This document shows, piece after piece, positions 24,375-36,361 of a DNA stretch of 64,000 nt. The stretch is from Coniferiporia sulphurascens (Eukaryota; Basidiomycota; Agaricomycetes; Hymenochaetales; Hymenochaetaceae). Each line of letters starts with the position of its first letter. Within the stretch, counting starts at the first letter, position 1. Both the position numbers and the translations under genes were made by a program. The DNA lies in NCBI GenBank assembly GCA_002794785.1, contig NBBA01000012.1, forward strand, positions 1,054,001-1,118,000. Reading direction: 5' to 3'. Under the pieces are notes generated by a model. That model was not told the origin of the DNA, did no database searches, and saw only the letters and a list, made by a program, of their open reading frames with translations.

Positions 24375-24799
24375 AGTGCGCTGGAAGGGGGGGACAAATC
24401 CCGTCCAACTGCTCATTTATATCGTGAAAACGCGGTATTCCGTCTCACTCCACATGATGTTTCTTCCCGTTGCTGCGTTCCTGGAAACTTCCTGCCGATT
24501 CGGAAATTCTTTACTCAGCCTGCGCCTTGGGGGGTGTGAAGGCCGACAAGTCTTCACTACTCAAAGTTGTGCACGATGGGAGTTCAGAGATACCGTGTGA
24601 AAGTTGATAGAAGGTCAATTGAATTCGTTTCATTTGCTCGGGCCTTTTGCGGGAGCAAAGGAAATATATGCGGTAACATTCGGATTATAGGGATAGCCAC
24701 GCCCAGATACAATTATCAAGGGCCCAAATACAGGATGTTCGTGTCCTGAGAAGCACCAGCAGACGTACACAAGGCCATTGAACGCGTATTTTCGGCCCA
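24375..24799. other. Spacer between PEBP copies 2 and 3
   Basis: About 425 bases with promoter-side sequence of copy 2 and the 3' flank of copy 3. No gene seen. Confidence 0.45.
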
Positions 24800-25646
24800 T
24801 TACGAAGTGGAATCCGGCCCGACAAGCATGTAAGTCCCACCGAGCGGGTTTCCGAGGTCATAATCCACGGCAAACTGGCTAATGTTAAAGCTCAAGGTGG
24901 ATGTAGTGCTATTAATTTCGGTCTGTCCATTGAAGCTTGAGGACTGACGGAAGAGCAGGAAAGTGTATCTGTCGACAATCCTAACATGAATCTCTGCCCA
25001 AGTCTTGTCTTAGATAATCAACAGAAACTTACCGATGAGGGTCCGAGCCTGCGGGTGGAGACGGCTGTTGAAATTCCGTCACCGCAGGTGAAGAGTTCGA
25101 GAGTAATGCGAGACCGTGTGTATTGGGATATCCAAGATAAAAATTTCCACCAAGGAAGTGCCTGACCTCTGCGAGAGAGCGATTCTGTGGCGTTGGTGCG
25201 TCGAGATCGACCATGGCTACAACGAACGGTCCCTTTGGAGGGACAGAGCTAGTACACTGAATGCCGAAACTCGGTGGGAGGGCTGTTACTATGGCGGTAA
25301 ATTGCGTGAGCCAGTCAACGTGGTTGCAAAATGATTTATATGATTTACGGTTTCGTGCAACTTGTTCACCAGCTGTTACGGGAACGGCCGGCGCCGATGG
25401 CTGCGGGAAGGAGACTTCAAGCAAGACGGTTGGGTTGAACGTCACGTACGCGTCCTCAGGAATCTGTTTTAACACAGAAAAAAGTTAGAAGTAGTTTCAA
25501 TCCAACAAGCGAGGAAATGGACGGACGTTGGCATTGTCAAATGCAGCCTTTACGGTCGCAAGACTTGTGTCCTGCCCCAAAGAAGGGAAAAGTAGCAACG
25601 AGACGGTCGCGGCGATTAAAAAGGCGGAATGAAGCTTGAAGAACAT
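24800..25646 (-). CDS. Secreted PEBP-family protein, copy 3
   Basis: Four minus-strand exons. Exon 1 (start MFFKLHSAF at 25,646) has a clear leader (LIAATVSLLLFPSLG) ending just before QDTSLATVKAAFDNAN, the conserved mature start. Exon 2 is IPEDAYVTFNPTVLLEV. Exon 3 holds FVVAMVDLDAPTPQNR, HFLGGNFYLGYPNTHG and PAGSDPHR. Exon 4 starts YTFLLFRQ and ends YMLVGPDSTS, stop at 24,800-24,802. Intron positions match the other two copies. In the segment after HFLGGNF this copy differs most from copies 1 and 2, so it is probably the older branch of the triplet. Confidence 0.9.
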
Positions 25647-26970
25647 TGCGTTGCTTTGCTGGAGTACGATGTCCTCACGGAGCTGCTTTTATACATATTT
25701 TTTCACTCATCGAAAGCCAACGCCGAGGACCAAGGACAGACTGCGGACACGAGAGTATGGCCTAAGCCGGGGGGCGTTCGTCGGTTGTCAAAGTGGACAG
25801 CGTCATTTTGCAAATCGGAAATATCATTTGCATACAATGGCAGAGGAGCAAGACATCGCCATTGGTGCTCTCATTAGCGTATGGCCGAGCGCTCGGTGGA
25901 AAGAAATTATGCCATAGTTGCGGATGAAAGCGCGCTGACACAGCCAGTTCCGTCCCATTCCAGAACTAGTAACGGATATTTCGTACATGGTGTTGAGGTG
26001 GAGGCGAAAACACGAAACATGGCTCGAAGTAGAATATGTCGGTGGTATGGGCGCACCGGAATGACCAAGAGATTGTGTTCACAGTTGCGCCCGCAAGTTG
26101 TTAATCCACTTGATCAGAAAATCGATCAGAAAATCAGCCACTGAAGTTGCGGTCTTGAACAGGGGCGGTGTCGAGTCGGACAACAAAGAGTTAGCGCTTA
26201 CTTACGTTTCGGAGTCAGCTTCCGTTCGCAAAGGTCCGAGGGCACGTGATGACAAGTCAGTACGTACCGGGTGCCGGACCGTTCGAGCTGCGAGCTTCAG
26301 TCTTCATTCACTTGGTGCTACCAGCCGGTGAAGGAATAACTGACGCTCGCTGCGTATTCAGCCAACTTTTTCCGTGTACGGTACACGTCTCGATGGCCGG
26401 CTTGGTCCATGCCAGCACGTCTCTCCTTCGCTCGCACTCTCAGTTTCTCCGCCTCGTCTCTCGTCTTCAAGGCGTCTGCAAGAGCTCTCAGGTTCTTCTT
26501 TACTCCTTGAGTCATAATGCACCCGAGCTGGAGCAATCAGTGAGGCGGCTCAGCTCGTGCACCGAAGAGACGATTGGCTGTCTTTCTGGACCAATGTCGT
26601 TCAAAAAAGAGCAGCCATTCTTCTCCTGCTCCGTAGCTGTTTTCGACGGTGATAGCTGTCAACCCTTCAGCTCATTGAAAACTGGTGGAGGTCCCGTCCA
26701 GGTCGGTCGTTGGCATGCCTTCAGAAAAAAGGAGATCGATCCTGTGTTCAACGGACCAGGAGGACAAGGCATGGATGAGGATATAGACTGGAAGGAATTG
26801 TGGAACACAAAAAGCTCGGCTCGTTTCCTTCCCCAAGAGCTGAAGGATGTAACGTGCGAACTCCGAAAATACATTTTATGCTCGGACTGTTTTATTAATG
26901 GGTAGTAGTGACGCACGTTCGCTTATCTACTTTTCTGATAACTCATCTTGGGAACTCGCGTCAGCTCTCC
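25647..26970. other. Region with doubtful frames only
   Basis: A 219-codon plus-strand frame (26,246-26,905) overlaps two minus-strand frames (26,318-26,536 and 26,659-26,916). The minus frame near 26,500 is rich in Lys, Arg and Ala (KLRVRAKERR), as an exon of a basic coiled-coil protein might be. No strand gives a complete splice chain or a known domain, so no gene is called. Confidence 0.4.
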
Positions 26971-27976
26971 ATGAACACCTTCCTCAATCTCGTCAAGTAT
27001 GTGCAAGCTAACTTTCTTGCGCCATATATTGACCCTCGCGTAGCTTGGCGTCGTAGCTTCGTCTACACCGTTTGTAACCGGACACCCATTTACGTTACTG
27101 CGCAATGGTAAAGCTCAACCTAGTGGGGCCGTTGGAATAGCGTGGTCGGCACCCCCTTCAGAAAATGTGCTGAGATTTGATGGTCTCGTCCAACTGACGC
27201 GACCGCTGCCCGTTCGCAGGTGATAACCTCCTTTTCTTCAATTAAAAAAAGCTTCGGACAAAAGGCGCTTATACATTTACTAGGGCCGAGGGAAATCTCA
27301 TTCACGAACTTGGGGATTCGTTGCCAGCACGCATTATTTTGAAAGCTATCCAAGAGCATGGGCTTCCTGATGATCAAGCGAAAGATGTTGATTACTATAT
27401 TGGTACAAGGGATGCTTCTGAAGGAGAGAAAGCCTCTGTGAGGATTCACATCGTCTTTGCCAACCAACCGCTTTGACATCATTTGTACGCAGCCGAGACT
27501 ACTTCGAATTGTAGCAGGAAGTCCGTCAAGAGGGTCAATTGCCGTTGAGGAAGTGGCCGCCCCACCAGCTGGGAGCCTCGTTGAAGTAAGTCTCCAACTC
27601 GCAGCCCCACAAAATTAAGGAACCATCTAGTTCTGATACTTTTCTGATTCTACAGTTTTATTACCGACCAAAATCTTCACCGATTCAATTACCTCCGGAA
27701 GTCCTGCGCAAAGAAACTGGTTCACCTGGCGCACTATTCGGTGTTCTCGTTGACAGCCTTGAGTCCAACTATTCGGGATCTTCGGACTCCACACTGTTCC
27801 CTGAAACAAGTGTTCACGGGGATGATCTGCAGAAGACTTACGAGTCTTCTTTTGTTGTGTCTACGGAGCACGGTTTCGTCCTTAGTTCCGTACCTCAAGG
27901 CTCGAACTTTTCCCCTTGGAAATGCACCGTTCCCGGCACGTTTGGGGGATTGCGCTTTTCTAGTAAGAGTCAATAA
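26971..27976 (+). CDS. Unrecognised, probably secreted protein, spliced
   Basis: Five plus-strand pieces join in frame: 26,971-26,991 (MNTFLNL), 27,044 to about 27,206 (from LGVVASSTPFVTGHPF to LTRPLPVR), about 27,272-27,438 (RAEGNLIHELGDSLPARI to GEKAS), about 27,493-27,571 (PRLLRIVAGSPSRG to GSLVE), and about 27,656-27,976 (FYYRPKSSPIQL to the stop). The last four introns or exon edges have good GT and AG signals; the first donor (gtcaag) is weak, but joining there creates a plausible signal peptide. The product is about 240 residues, rich in short beta-like segments, with no motif I recognise. It lies on the strand opposite to the PEBP cluster. If the first exon is wrong the protein may not be secreted. 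Confidence 0.5.
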
Positions 27977-29373
27977 AGAGGGTGGCTAGATATAACTGTC
28001 TTATTAATTGCTTTCCTTTATAAGACAATTGCCTTGAATAGCTGCCTCGATGTGGCCTGCTATTATAATTATGATGGCCAAGACTGAGTGAAATGAATTG
28101 CGTTCGACTGGGCAGGGACATGCCGTAAAGTTATGTTTTGAATGCGTAGTAATAAGTACAAAGTGACTGAGATGATAAGTACGGTCATCTATACAAAAAT
28201 AAGATGTATATAGTACTCTTGTTTCTTCCACCTGATTTTGGATGATTTTAAATGTAATACTCACCGTAACCGCTTGTTCGGGATGTTCGCGAGCCCAAAC
28301 TCTCATAATACGTGGTGCACGTGAGGGCCCCGCGTGCTGTAACCGTGTTCTTTGTTTGCAGTATGCAGTAGCCGGAATGGCGGGGGGGAAAATGGCAAGC
28401 CACAAGACACAATCAACTATTCAAAAATAGATAAGCAGCTCAAGCTCAACCACGCGAAAGACCCGCACGTTAGTTTAGCGCCGTAACATATAAATTAAAT
28501 GATTTTTAGGATTGTATCCTCTCGGAAAGCGAAAGGAGTCGACTCAGACGACCAAGTTTACCCCATTTCCCTCGTAATGTCATCTCCGTGACATCTGGGA
28601 GCTTTATTACACAAAAAAGCAGAGCACATCAATCACCGCCGTCGCCTACTCACCGCCACTATTAAGCTCCCTCAGTTAAGTAGCGCCTGCGACCTGGCAA
28701 TTTTAAACCAGGCACACGTCTGAGAGCCAATAATCGATCTAATATGAACGCGTTAAGGGAGAATCACGCTCCAGAGCGTCGTCGGCATCCTTGTGGGCGG
28801 ATCAATGGCGACACGGAATACGTTCTTGGCAAAACAATCGAATGTATTCAATCAGCAATCAGCGGCATCCGGAAGCTCGCGTGCCATCGTGTGTATAAGT
28901 TCGCAATTATTCCCCATGATAAATATTTGACTCGATCAAATAACTCCAAGAAAACCAAAACCGGAAACAAAGGTACGTAGTACATACATGGACTTTTTCG
29001 ACAATATGCATGGGTTCATTTCACTGGGGTCCTTGGCGTCCTTCGGGTTCAAGTCGACGCCCAGCATTTATTCGCTGAAAAAAGGTTCTTACAGTTACTT
29101 TTGAGTCTCGGGTACACTATAAGCTCGAAAATCCGTAGTCCTCGCAAGAGAGTTTTCTGAAAGCACGGAAGCTTGAATTCGTGAACTTGGTAGTAGGTTC
29201 GGGAGTCAGAGTCGGTCGGCGAACGAACATTCTTATATTAGTCACGTGATCGCCATAAGTTGGGATAATTACGTAAGGAGAAGAACTTCTTGCACCAAGC
29301 ACAGAGGTCGTTCCGAATCGCTGTTGTCGCCGCTGCGCAGCGCCGTAACAAACAACCTCGTCTTTTGACCGTG
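27977..29373. other. Spacer between the unrecognised secreted gene and RRP6, no gene recognised
   Basis: Short frames only. The right end should contain the RRP6 promoter. This stretch is the boundary between the accessory left part and the conserved right part of the window. Confidence 0.45.
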
Positions 29374-32300
29374 ATGTCTGCTGAGGCCGGGAGCTCGAAG
29401 GGGCCGTCTATAAGCTCCGCCTCTTTCGACGCATACAGCGCCGACATCCAAGGAGCCGCACTGGGTGCAACGAAACTTTCTGCAGCCTTGCCTATCGACA
29501 TCAGCTTCCATCGCTCTTTGGACAGCGATTTTGCTCAGGCAATTGACTCATGCTCAGAGAGGGCGCTAAAGCTCACCAATCGGTTACTCGGACTTTCTGC
29601 AGCAAATTCTTCGAAGGATCCCCGTTTTAAGGGGAAGAGGAAGTTGGAGGACCAAGAGGATGTGCTGGACAGTTTTCAATCCTTAGTTGTCGACACGCTG
29701 GACCAGTTCTATGAGCATGCTGTGAATATTCAGCTCCTGTACTTTGGTAGTTTCCTCATCTGTGTTGCAGGACATGAACTTGGACGAGTTCCTGGGACGT
29801 CCGAAACCTACCACAGTGCCCACCAAACCAGCTCCTCAAGCATCAACCCCTGTAAGGTATTTTTTCGGTTTTCGCGAACAAAACATTGATTCGAAAATAA
29901 GGTTTCTTCTGTGAGACATGGTCGCCTTGATCCTGCCCTCATGCATGCATCACATCTCCCAAAGCCACAGTTGAAATTCCGGCGGAAGGTGGATAGTGCC
30001 AACGATTCCAAATGGTCTCAAAGTTTAAAGCACAAATACAACGCACAAGTCCCCTTGGGCTATTCGCTGCATGACGCTATAAAGGGGGAAGAAGATTATG
30101 GATCGGCTTCAAGGTGTGCGGTTCCGACCTGCTGTCCACGTTGAGATACTAATATGCTTTGAAGGAGACCGCACCCGTACCGTTACGAGATTGAACATAT
30201 GACCTATCCCCAGCGCATGTTTGAACACAAGGACGCAGTCCCTGGGAAGTCCTTTGAGAACACCCCGTTCACTTGGGTGGACACGAAGGACGGGTTAGAT
30301 TCCCTGCTTGACAAGTTACGACATGCCGAGGAAATAGCAGTGGACCTTGAACACCACAGCTACCGCTCATTTTCTGGATTTCTTTGTTTGATGCAGATCA
30401 GTACTCACGAAGAGGATTTCATAGTGGATACACTAGCTCTCAGGGAAGAACTTGAGGATCTGAACGAGGTATTCACGGATCCGAAGGTAGTTAAAGTTTT
30501 TCATGGGGCTGAAAGCGACATCGTGTGGCTTCAACAAGATTTCAATCTATACATCGTGAATTTGTTCGATACGTACCATGCTTCGAAGTTGTTAGGTGTG
30601 TCGAACAAATTGGTGAAAGTGTTTCTGATAATTAACCTCCGTCTGCAGATTTTCCGAAGCACGGCTTAGCTGCACTTCTGGAGATGTACTGCGATTTCAT
30701 CCCGGACAAACGGTACCAGCTTGCTGATTGGAGAATTCGGTACGTTCCACCCTCTCTTACTAGTTTCACATTTGTTCATCTTTTAATTTTTGTGTCAAGG
30801 CCCCTTCCTACGGAGATGCTCAATTACGCGCGTTCTGACACGCATTTCCTGCTCTACATTTATGACAGTCTACGCAACGCACTGTTGGATCGCGCGGCCG
30901 GACAACCGGACTTAGTTCGTACGGCTCTTGAACGTTCGCAGGAGACTGCATTACGTACGTACGAGCGCGAGGTGTACGACATAACAACTGGTGCAGGTCC
31001 AGGTGGCTGGGACACACTCGCAACTAAGTGGGGGCGCATGCTCTCAGGTACACCCCGTGCGGTGTTTCGCGCAGTGCATGCCTGGCGGGATGACCTGGCT
31101 CGCGCAGAAGACGAGAGCACGCGGTATGTGCTCGCGAACCACTATCTGTTCCAACTCGCGGAACGGCCCCCCGCAGACGTTGCGGCGCTATTGAGGGTGT
31201 TCCGACCCGTACCGCCACTTGTGCGTGCGAAGGCTAGGAGTCTGCTTGACACAATTCTTGCTGCTGTTAAGGAGCAGACACCGCAGGGCAAAAGTAATGA
31301 GGATGAGAAAACCGAAGTGTTTGAGCAGGAGTCTTTAAGAGACGTGATCAAGGTTTCTGGGGGTCTCACTGAGATGAACCTGGATCCTACACTCGGCGAA
31401 AGGGCCTCTTCGAATAACGAAAAGGCCTCTCATGACTTGTGGGCTACGCAGGCACCCAGTCAGTACTTGTGTTTTCTACGGATGGAACGTGGTATTAATG
31501 ATGCTTAAAGGGGTTCCGATCGCCGCGACTTCTTCAATTCTGCTCGGATCACAAACAGCCAAAACAAAGCGACAAACAGAGCTGTGCTCGTCAAGAAGCA
31601 GTCTTTTCCCTACTGGCTGGAGAACATCTGTGAGTCCTTTGTGCTACTATTTTCGACGATCTAGGCGACCTAAAGTGCCTTTCTGTTTTTGTTTTATGAA
31701 CAGCATGAATATGTGCGTAAAATGGAGCGATACAGCGAGGTTGTCGCGCGGATTCACGGTGCCCTTGTCGTTGCTCCATCTCTTCTGAAGGTACTTTTTC
31801 CGAAGTTATTTGCACATGATGAAAGTAAATTAAGCTAAGTACACGTTATAGACGCTGGCACTTAGCGCCTCAGTAAACGGAAAAGATAGCACAAGCACGT
31901 GGCCGTTAGGGGTTGCTCAATCTTCAGCTGCAACTGAAATCGAGCAGGTTGAGATTCCCTTCATTCCTGCGGCGCAGCGCCAGCCACAGGTTATTACGAC
32001 GACGGAGGTAACGGACAGTATCGTCGTCGTCGGGCAGGCGCGCCAGAAAAAACGCAAGCGCTCGAAGCAGCAAATCGATGCGGAAAGTGATGGTGCGGAG
32101 GGCGGAGAGGAAGGCGGAAATGAATCGAAGAAGGCAAAGGGAAAATCCAAGCCAACAACGGATGTGGATTCTAGTGTGGGGCTCGAAAAGCCCGAACTCG
32201 AGCCCTTCGACTACGCCTCCGCACCCAACTTCCTAGACGGGCCTGTGATGGACAGCTCTTCTGTACTCAAGCCCGCAAGGGCAAAGGCAAAGAACTCAAA

Positions 32301-32453
32301 GGGTGTGTTCACAACTCTTTATTAATATCACATATTGTCTAATCCGGGGTCCGGCCAATAGGGCGCGCATTTGAATACGGAAATTTCCCGGCGCCACCGA
32401 GAGCCTTTAACGAGGTTAAAGGAGCCAACAAATCACACACCTTCCGGCGATGA
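29374..32453 (+). CDS. RRP6: Exosome 3'-5' exoribonuclease RRP6 (EXOSC10 homolog)
   Basis: About ten exons, roughly 850 residues. The N-terminal part (29,374 to about 29,860; LDEFLGRPKP) matches the PMC2NT domain that binds the Rrp47 cofactor. The DEDD-Y nuclease follows: ExoI AVDLEHHSYRSFSGF (around 30,340), ExoII HGAESDIVWLQQDF (around 30,505), and ExoIII LNYARSDTHF (around 30,820) with the Tyr and Asp in the Y-x3-D spacing. An HRDC-like helical region comes next (RAVHAWRDDLARAEDES, LANHYLFQLA). The Lys-rich tail (QKKRKRSK, around 32,050) resembles the lasso and nuclear-localisation region. The last exon ends GANKSHTFRR. RRP6 trims rRNA, snRNA and aberrant transcripts with the nuclear exosome. 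The start is the ATG of MSAEAGSS; an upstream in-frame ATG at 29,290 is less likely. Confidence 0.93.
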
Positions 32454-33550
32454 GACGGCAGGTGCTAATATTAAATGCTGGAGTGTGTCCGCTTTCATAC
32501 ATACGTACGTACTTTCAAATGCGAGCACGTGTAGCAACGACGATACTGTATACATGCATTATCCTTGATTTTCGTACTGATTTTTTCCTTACCGGCCGAT
32601 TGGGGCGAACCAAGTCCGGATACAAACCGGGTTCTACTCTGAAGCTAATGATGTCACTACTCTCAGCAAATCCTGCGAGACCCACTGTCTTGCTTGTCAA
32701 TATAAAGAGCTGGAAAACGCGCTTCCCCGACGCATGCTCGACGCTATTAATTGAACGGGAATGAAGCTTCGAGGACCTTATGCTATTGATCTTAAAGGTC
32801 GCTGGAATGAAAGTCATTCGCTTGGAGCATTTCTTCAAGTTCCTAGTGCATGCTCTTGCGGATTCCTTTCTTGAGTCTGACTTGCTTCCAAGCATGCTGT
32901 GATCATAAACTGCGCCGGCGCATCACAAACTTCAACTGGCTGTAATATCGACGACCTTGCTGTGCGACGCAGTCTTCAGGTATCCCCCCAGAATGATGTC
33001 CGGAGGCTGTAACGAATGGGAGGAATGACAAGTTCGGCTGATCGAGGCAATGCCAATGCTGCACTCTGCAGGGATGACCCGTCATGGTGGATCTTGGTGA
33101 AGTCGCCATTAACTTGGCAATTTGAGTCTAGGTAGTCTTGGCCTCGCACGACAAGAGCATAGGTTTAGATATGAGAGAAGGGAGTTTGGGACCCGGTAAC
33201 CGCGAAGCCTTGCGCTTTTCTGCGAGTCATCATCCTTGCAAGCCGCTTCCGCGAGTCGGCAAGGACGACTGCCGCTTACTTCCTGCCCAATCGATAGAGT
33301 ATCATCAATCTCGGCCTGTGTCGGCACCACTGGGTGGAGTCGCGCTGCACGCGTCTGAGAACTACCGATTAAGGCCGAGACGGTCCGGTAGAGGATAGAA
33401 GCGCGTGGGCGTGTTTTGCTAGAACACTAAAAGGCTTACCAGTATGCCCCGCTTTGCAGAAAAATGTAACAGAAGGGGGTTTAAATACGTACCCCGTCCG
33501 GTGTTCCGATCCATACCTCCCCCACTTCCCTCCATTCCCTAGACTCGACG
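32454..33550. other. Spacer with a weak coding-like patch, no gene called
   Basis: Near 32,765-32,901 (plus) a helical frame (LEHFFKFLVHALADSF) runs to a stop. No start, upstream exon or domain supports it. The right end holds the promoter of the MFS gene. Confidence 0.4.
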
Positions 33551-35949
33551 ATGGGCGGTGCAGACGTTCCTGCTACTCCTGACTCGTCCATGTCGCCGAC
33601 TGCTACTACATTCTCTAACGAGTGCACGACCGCGACGACTACCCTCCCCAGTATCCAGGCGGTACCTAACGGGAACAATGAAGCAAAACCCGACATAGAA
33701 CATGTCCTTGTATACGATGATCCACGCAAGTGGTCTAAAGCACGAAAGGTAGGGATTGATTTTCCATGACTCACCGGGAATCACTATTTGCGACTTGAAA
33801 GCCCACTAACTCGCACTTTTGGCCAGCTCTCAATTCTTGCAATTATATCGTCCGCGTCCATGATCGCTACGTTCGCTGTGAACATTTACAGTCGTGTGTT
33901 TATTTGTCAGCTCCGATCCTTACGTTGTCGAAGCTCACCGGCTACTGGTTTTTCCTAAATAGCCGCATTAAGCCAAGTTAAGGCAGACCTTCACGCGTCC
34001 GATACCCAAATCGCCTCGAGTCTATCGACATTTATTATTGTACAAGGCGTTGCCCCATTATTTTGGAGTGCCGTCTCCGAAGTAAAAGGCCGAAAGGCAC
34101 GTATAATTTCGGGCTGCTCTCAGAATTCAATGCAGCTAAATAATAGAACTACAGATCGTCTACCTGACAGCCGAGCTTGTGAGTGGAAACGTATTATTAT
34201 TAATATATGAGGGACTATCGACTAAAGGGACCGCCGCGCTTCCCGTCCAGATTTTTATCGCAGGCTGCATTATTGTCGGCACAGCAAAAAGCATAGCGGT
34301 CGTTATCGCCATGCGCTGCTTCCAGGCCTTTGGGTTCGTTTCATCCTCGCCCTTGCACTTAAATGGATACTGATAATATCAAACCTGTCTGTCACTTAAT
34401 TAAGTTCGAGTGCAGTGTTCAGCGTCGGCGCAGGCACACTCGCCGACATTTATGACCCGCATGAGCGGGGGAAGATGATGGGGATTTACTACGCCGCTCC
34501 ACTTCTAGGCCCTTCACTTGGCCCCATCCTTGGCGGAGCCCTTACACAGACGTGGAACTGGCGCGCAACTTTCTATTTCCTCGCGGCGCTCTGCTGCCTC
34601 TCCTTTTTCAGCTTCTTCCTGTTCAAGGACACGTTCCGGAAGGAACGCAGCCTCGCGTACCAGAATGCGCTCAGGCGAATGAAGGCGCATCGTGCCCACA
34701 AGAAGACCATTACCTCTGATTCTCAAGCGACTCTTAGCGCGCCCAAGGATGAGAAGGTTACGCCGAAACAGAACGGCATTTCGGAGAAGGCTCTTGAAGC
34801 ACAGGACCCCGCTATTGAGGGTATCACCAAGGCGCACACCACGCTTAACCAACCACAGGACATGTCTGACATCAAACTTTCACTACGCGATGTTAACCCA
34901 CTTGCGCCGCTGCCCAATGTCCTCAGAAGGCGGAGCAACGTTGTTATACTGTTAGCATCTGGTACGTTCTACGTTGGATTTATATAGTTGCATAGTCCCA
35001 ACATTGACGATCGGTATTTTATATTTAGGTCTTCTGTTTGCATTCAGTTATTCTATATCGTACACATGTTCTCGGACATTTTCGGATTCTTACGGGTACG
35101 ACTCGCTTAAAGTCGGGCTCGTATTATTGGCATTCGGCGCAGGTTAGCACAGCTTGTTCTATCTATACGTATGACCCGGCCCCTTATCTCACCATTCATT
35201 CAATATCTCCCCTCCAATAGGAAGCATGTGCGGAAGCGTATTTGGTGGTCGCATGTCGGACCGCTCCCTGCAGCGCCTCAGGGCGAAGAATGGTGGGAAA
35301 GGGAACCCTGAGGTAAGTACACCTTACGAACGAGTACAAACCCAGAACGGAAAAGAGAACTGTTTCGGACCGAACATATCTCCTGACCTATTCTTAAGTT
35401 GAGGCTCGAGAGCACAAAATGGGCAATGATCGTGCTTCCGCTCCCGAGCCTTGCGTACGCATGGCTATGCGAAGAGAAGGTACACGTCGCCGCGGTGTGT
35501 GTCGCACTTTTCTTCGCCGGATTCCTTTCAATGTACGTTCCTATTTCCTCTGTATTCTCCCCTGCTACTGTTATCCTCTTATTTTTGCAACTTACCTTTC
35601 ATTACCTTTCATTTTTTTCGACTCTGCTTCGACTCCTTTTATTCGCCTCTGTTTCCGCCCTTGCAGTTGGATTTACTCCTCCACACTCGCGTACATTGTC
35701 GATGCGAATACGGGCCGCTCTGCAACCGCCGTCGCGTGCAACAGCTGCTTCCGCGGCGTACTTGGTTTCATAGCCTCGGAGGTCGCGGTACCGCTGCAGA
35801 ACGCCCTTGGCGACGGCGGATTGTACACCCTGTGGGCGGGCCTACTCGTTGTGTCTGGACTGCTTATCATGCTGGTCATTTGGAAAGGTAAGGAGTGGAG
35901 GGAGGCGGATGCTGCGAAGGAAGAGGCGCGGCAGAGACAGGCGGCCTAG
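33551..35949 (+). CDS. MFS transporter, DHA1 (drug/polyamine:H+ antiporter) type
   Basis: A multi-exon plus-strand gene from MGGADVPATPDSS to the stop at 35,947-35,949. A cytosolic Ser/Thr-rich N-terminus ends in YDDPRKWSKARK, the lead-in typical of fungal DHA1 carriers. Helices follow: LSILAIISSASMIATFAVN, then the loop VSEVKGRK (motif A-like), and AMRCFQAFG joined to SSAVFSVGAGTLADIYD. ERGKMMGIYYAAPLLGPSLG matches motif C of antiporters. A long charged central loop (about 34,650-34,900) separates two six-helix halves; the second half includes LLFAFSYSISY and the C-terminal WAGLLVVSGLLIMLVIW. Such proteins export drugs, polyamines or similar compounds from the plasma membrane. Substrate not predictable. 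Confidence 0.88.
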
Positions 35950-36361
35950 CGCCTTAGAATGGGTCTGGTCCGGTCCACGGGTGAACGAGATAGACATCGT
36001 GATGGCACGATACATGCACCTATCATGCAGTGCATATGGGTATTCTTTTCGCTTCTCTTTACGTTTGCTTCTTTTCCTTCCTGAACTTCTTGACGGTTTC
36101 TGTGCTATGCTTTGGATCGGAACGGACGGTGTAGAATATGTTGGTAGTATGCTGTTTTTCCTCATTAGTCTCGACCTAGAATGTTTTAGACAGGCCAGCG
36201 CTTTACGCTGGCCTACCACTTAATCACTATTCTCATTCTTATGCCACGGGAAGGAACCGGTTGCGACGCCAGAAAAAAAAAGACTAAGTATACGACGGCA
36301 CGTGTTGTACAGTACACAACGTCTTTAGTCAAAAAGCCAAAGCAATAATCATCAAACTGAA
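35950..36361. other. Convergent 3' region between the MFS gene and ureG
   Basis: Both neighbouring genes end here. Frames in this stretch are T-rich and low in complexity, as expected for 3' untranslated sequence. Confidence 0.55.

Noticed and set aside
26318..26536. Basic coiled-coil-like minus frame (KLRVRAKERR)
   Set aside because: Looks exon-like, but no partner exon with matching splice sites or known family could be found.
26246..26905. 219-codon plus-strand frame
   Set aside because: No domain or intron signals, composition looks like antisense reading, and minus-strand frames overlap it; length alone is not support.
32765..32901. Short helical plus frame after RRP6
   Set aside because: No start codon context, splice partner or domain.
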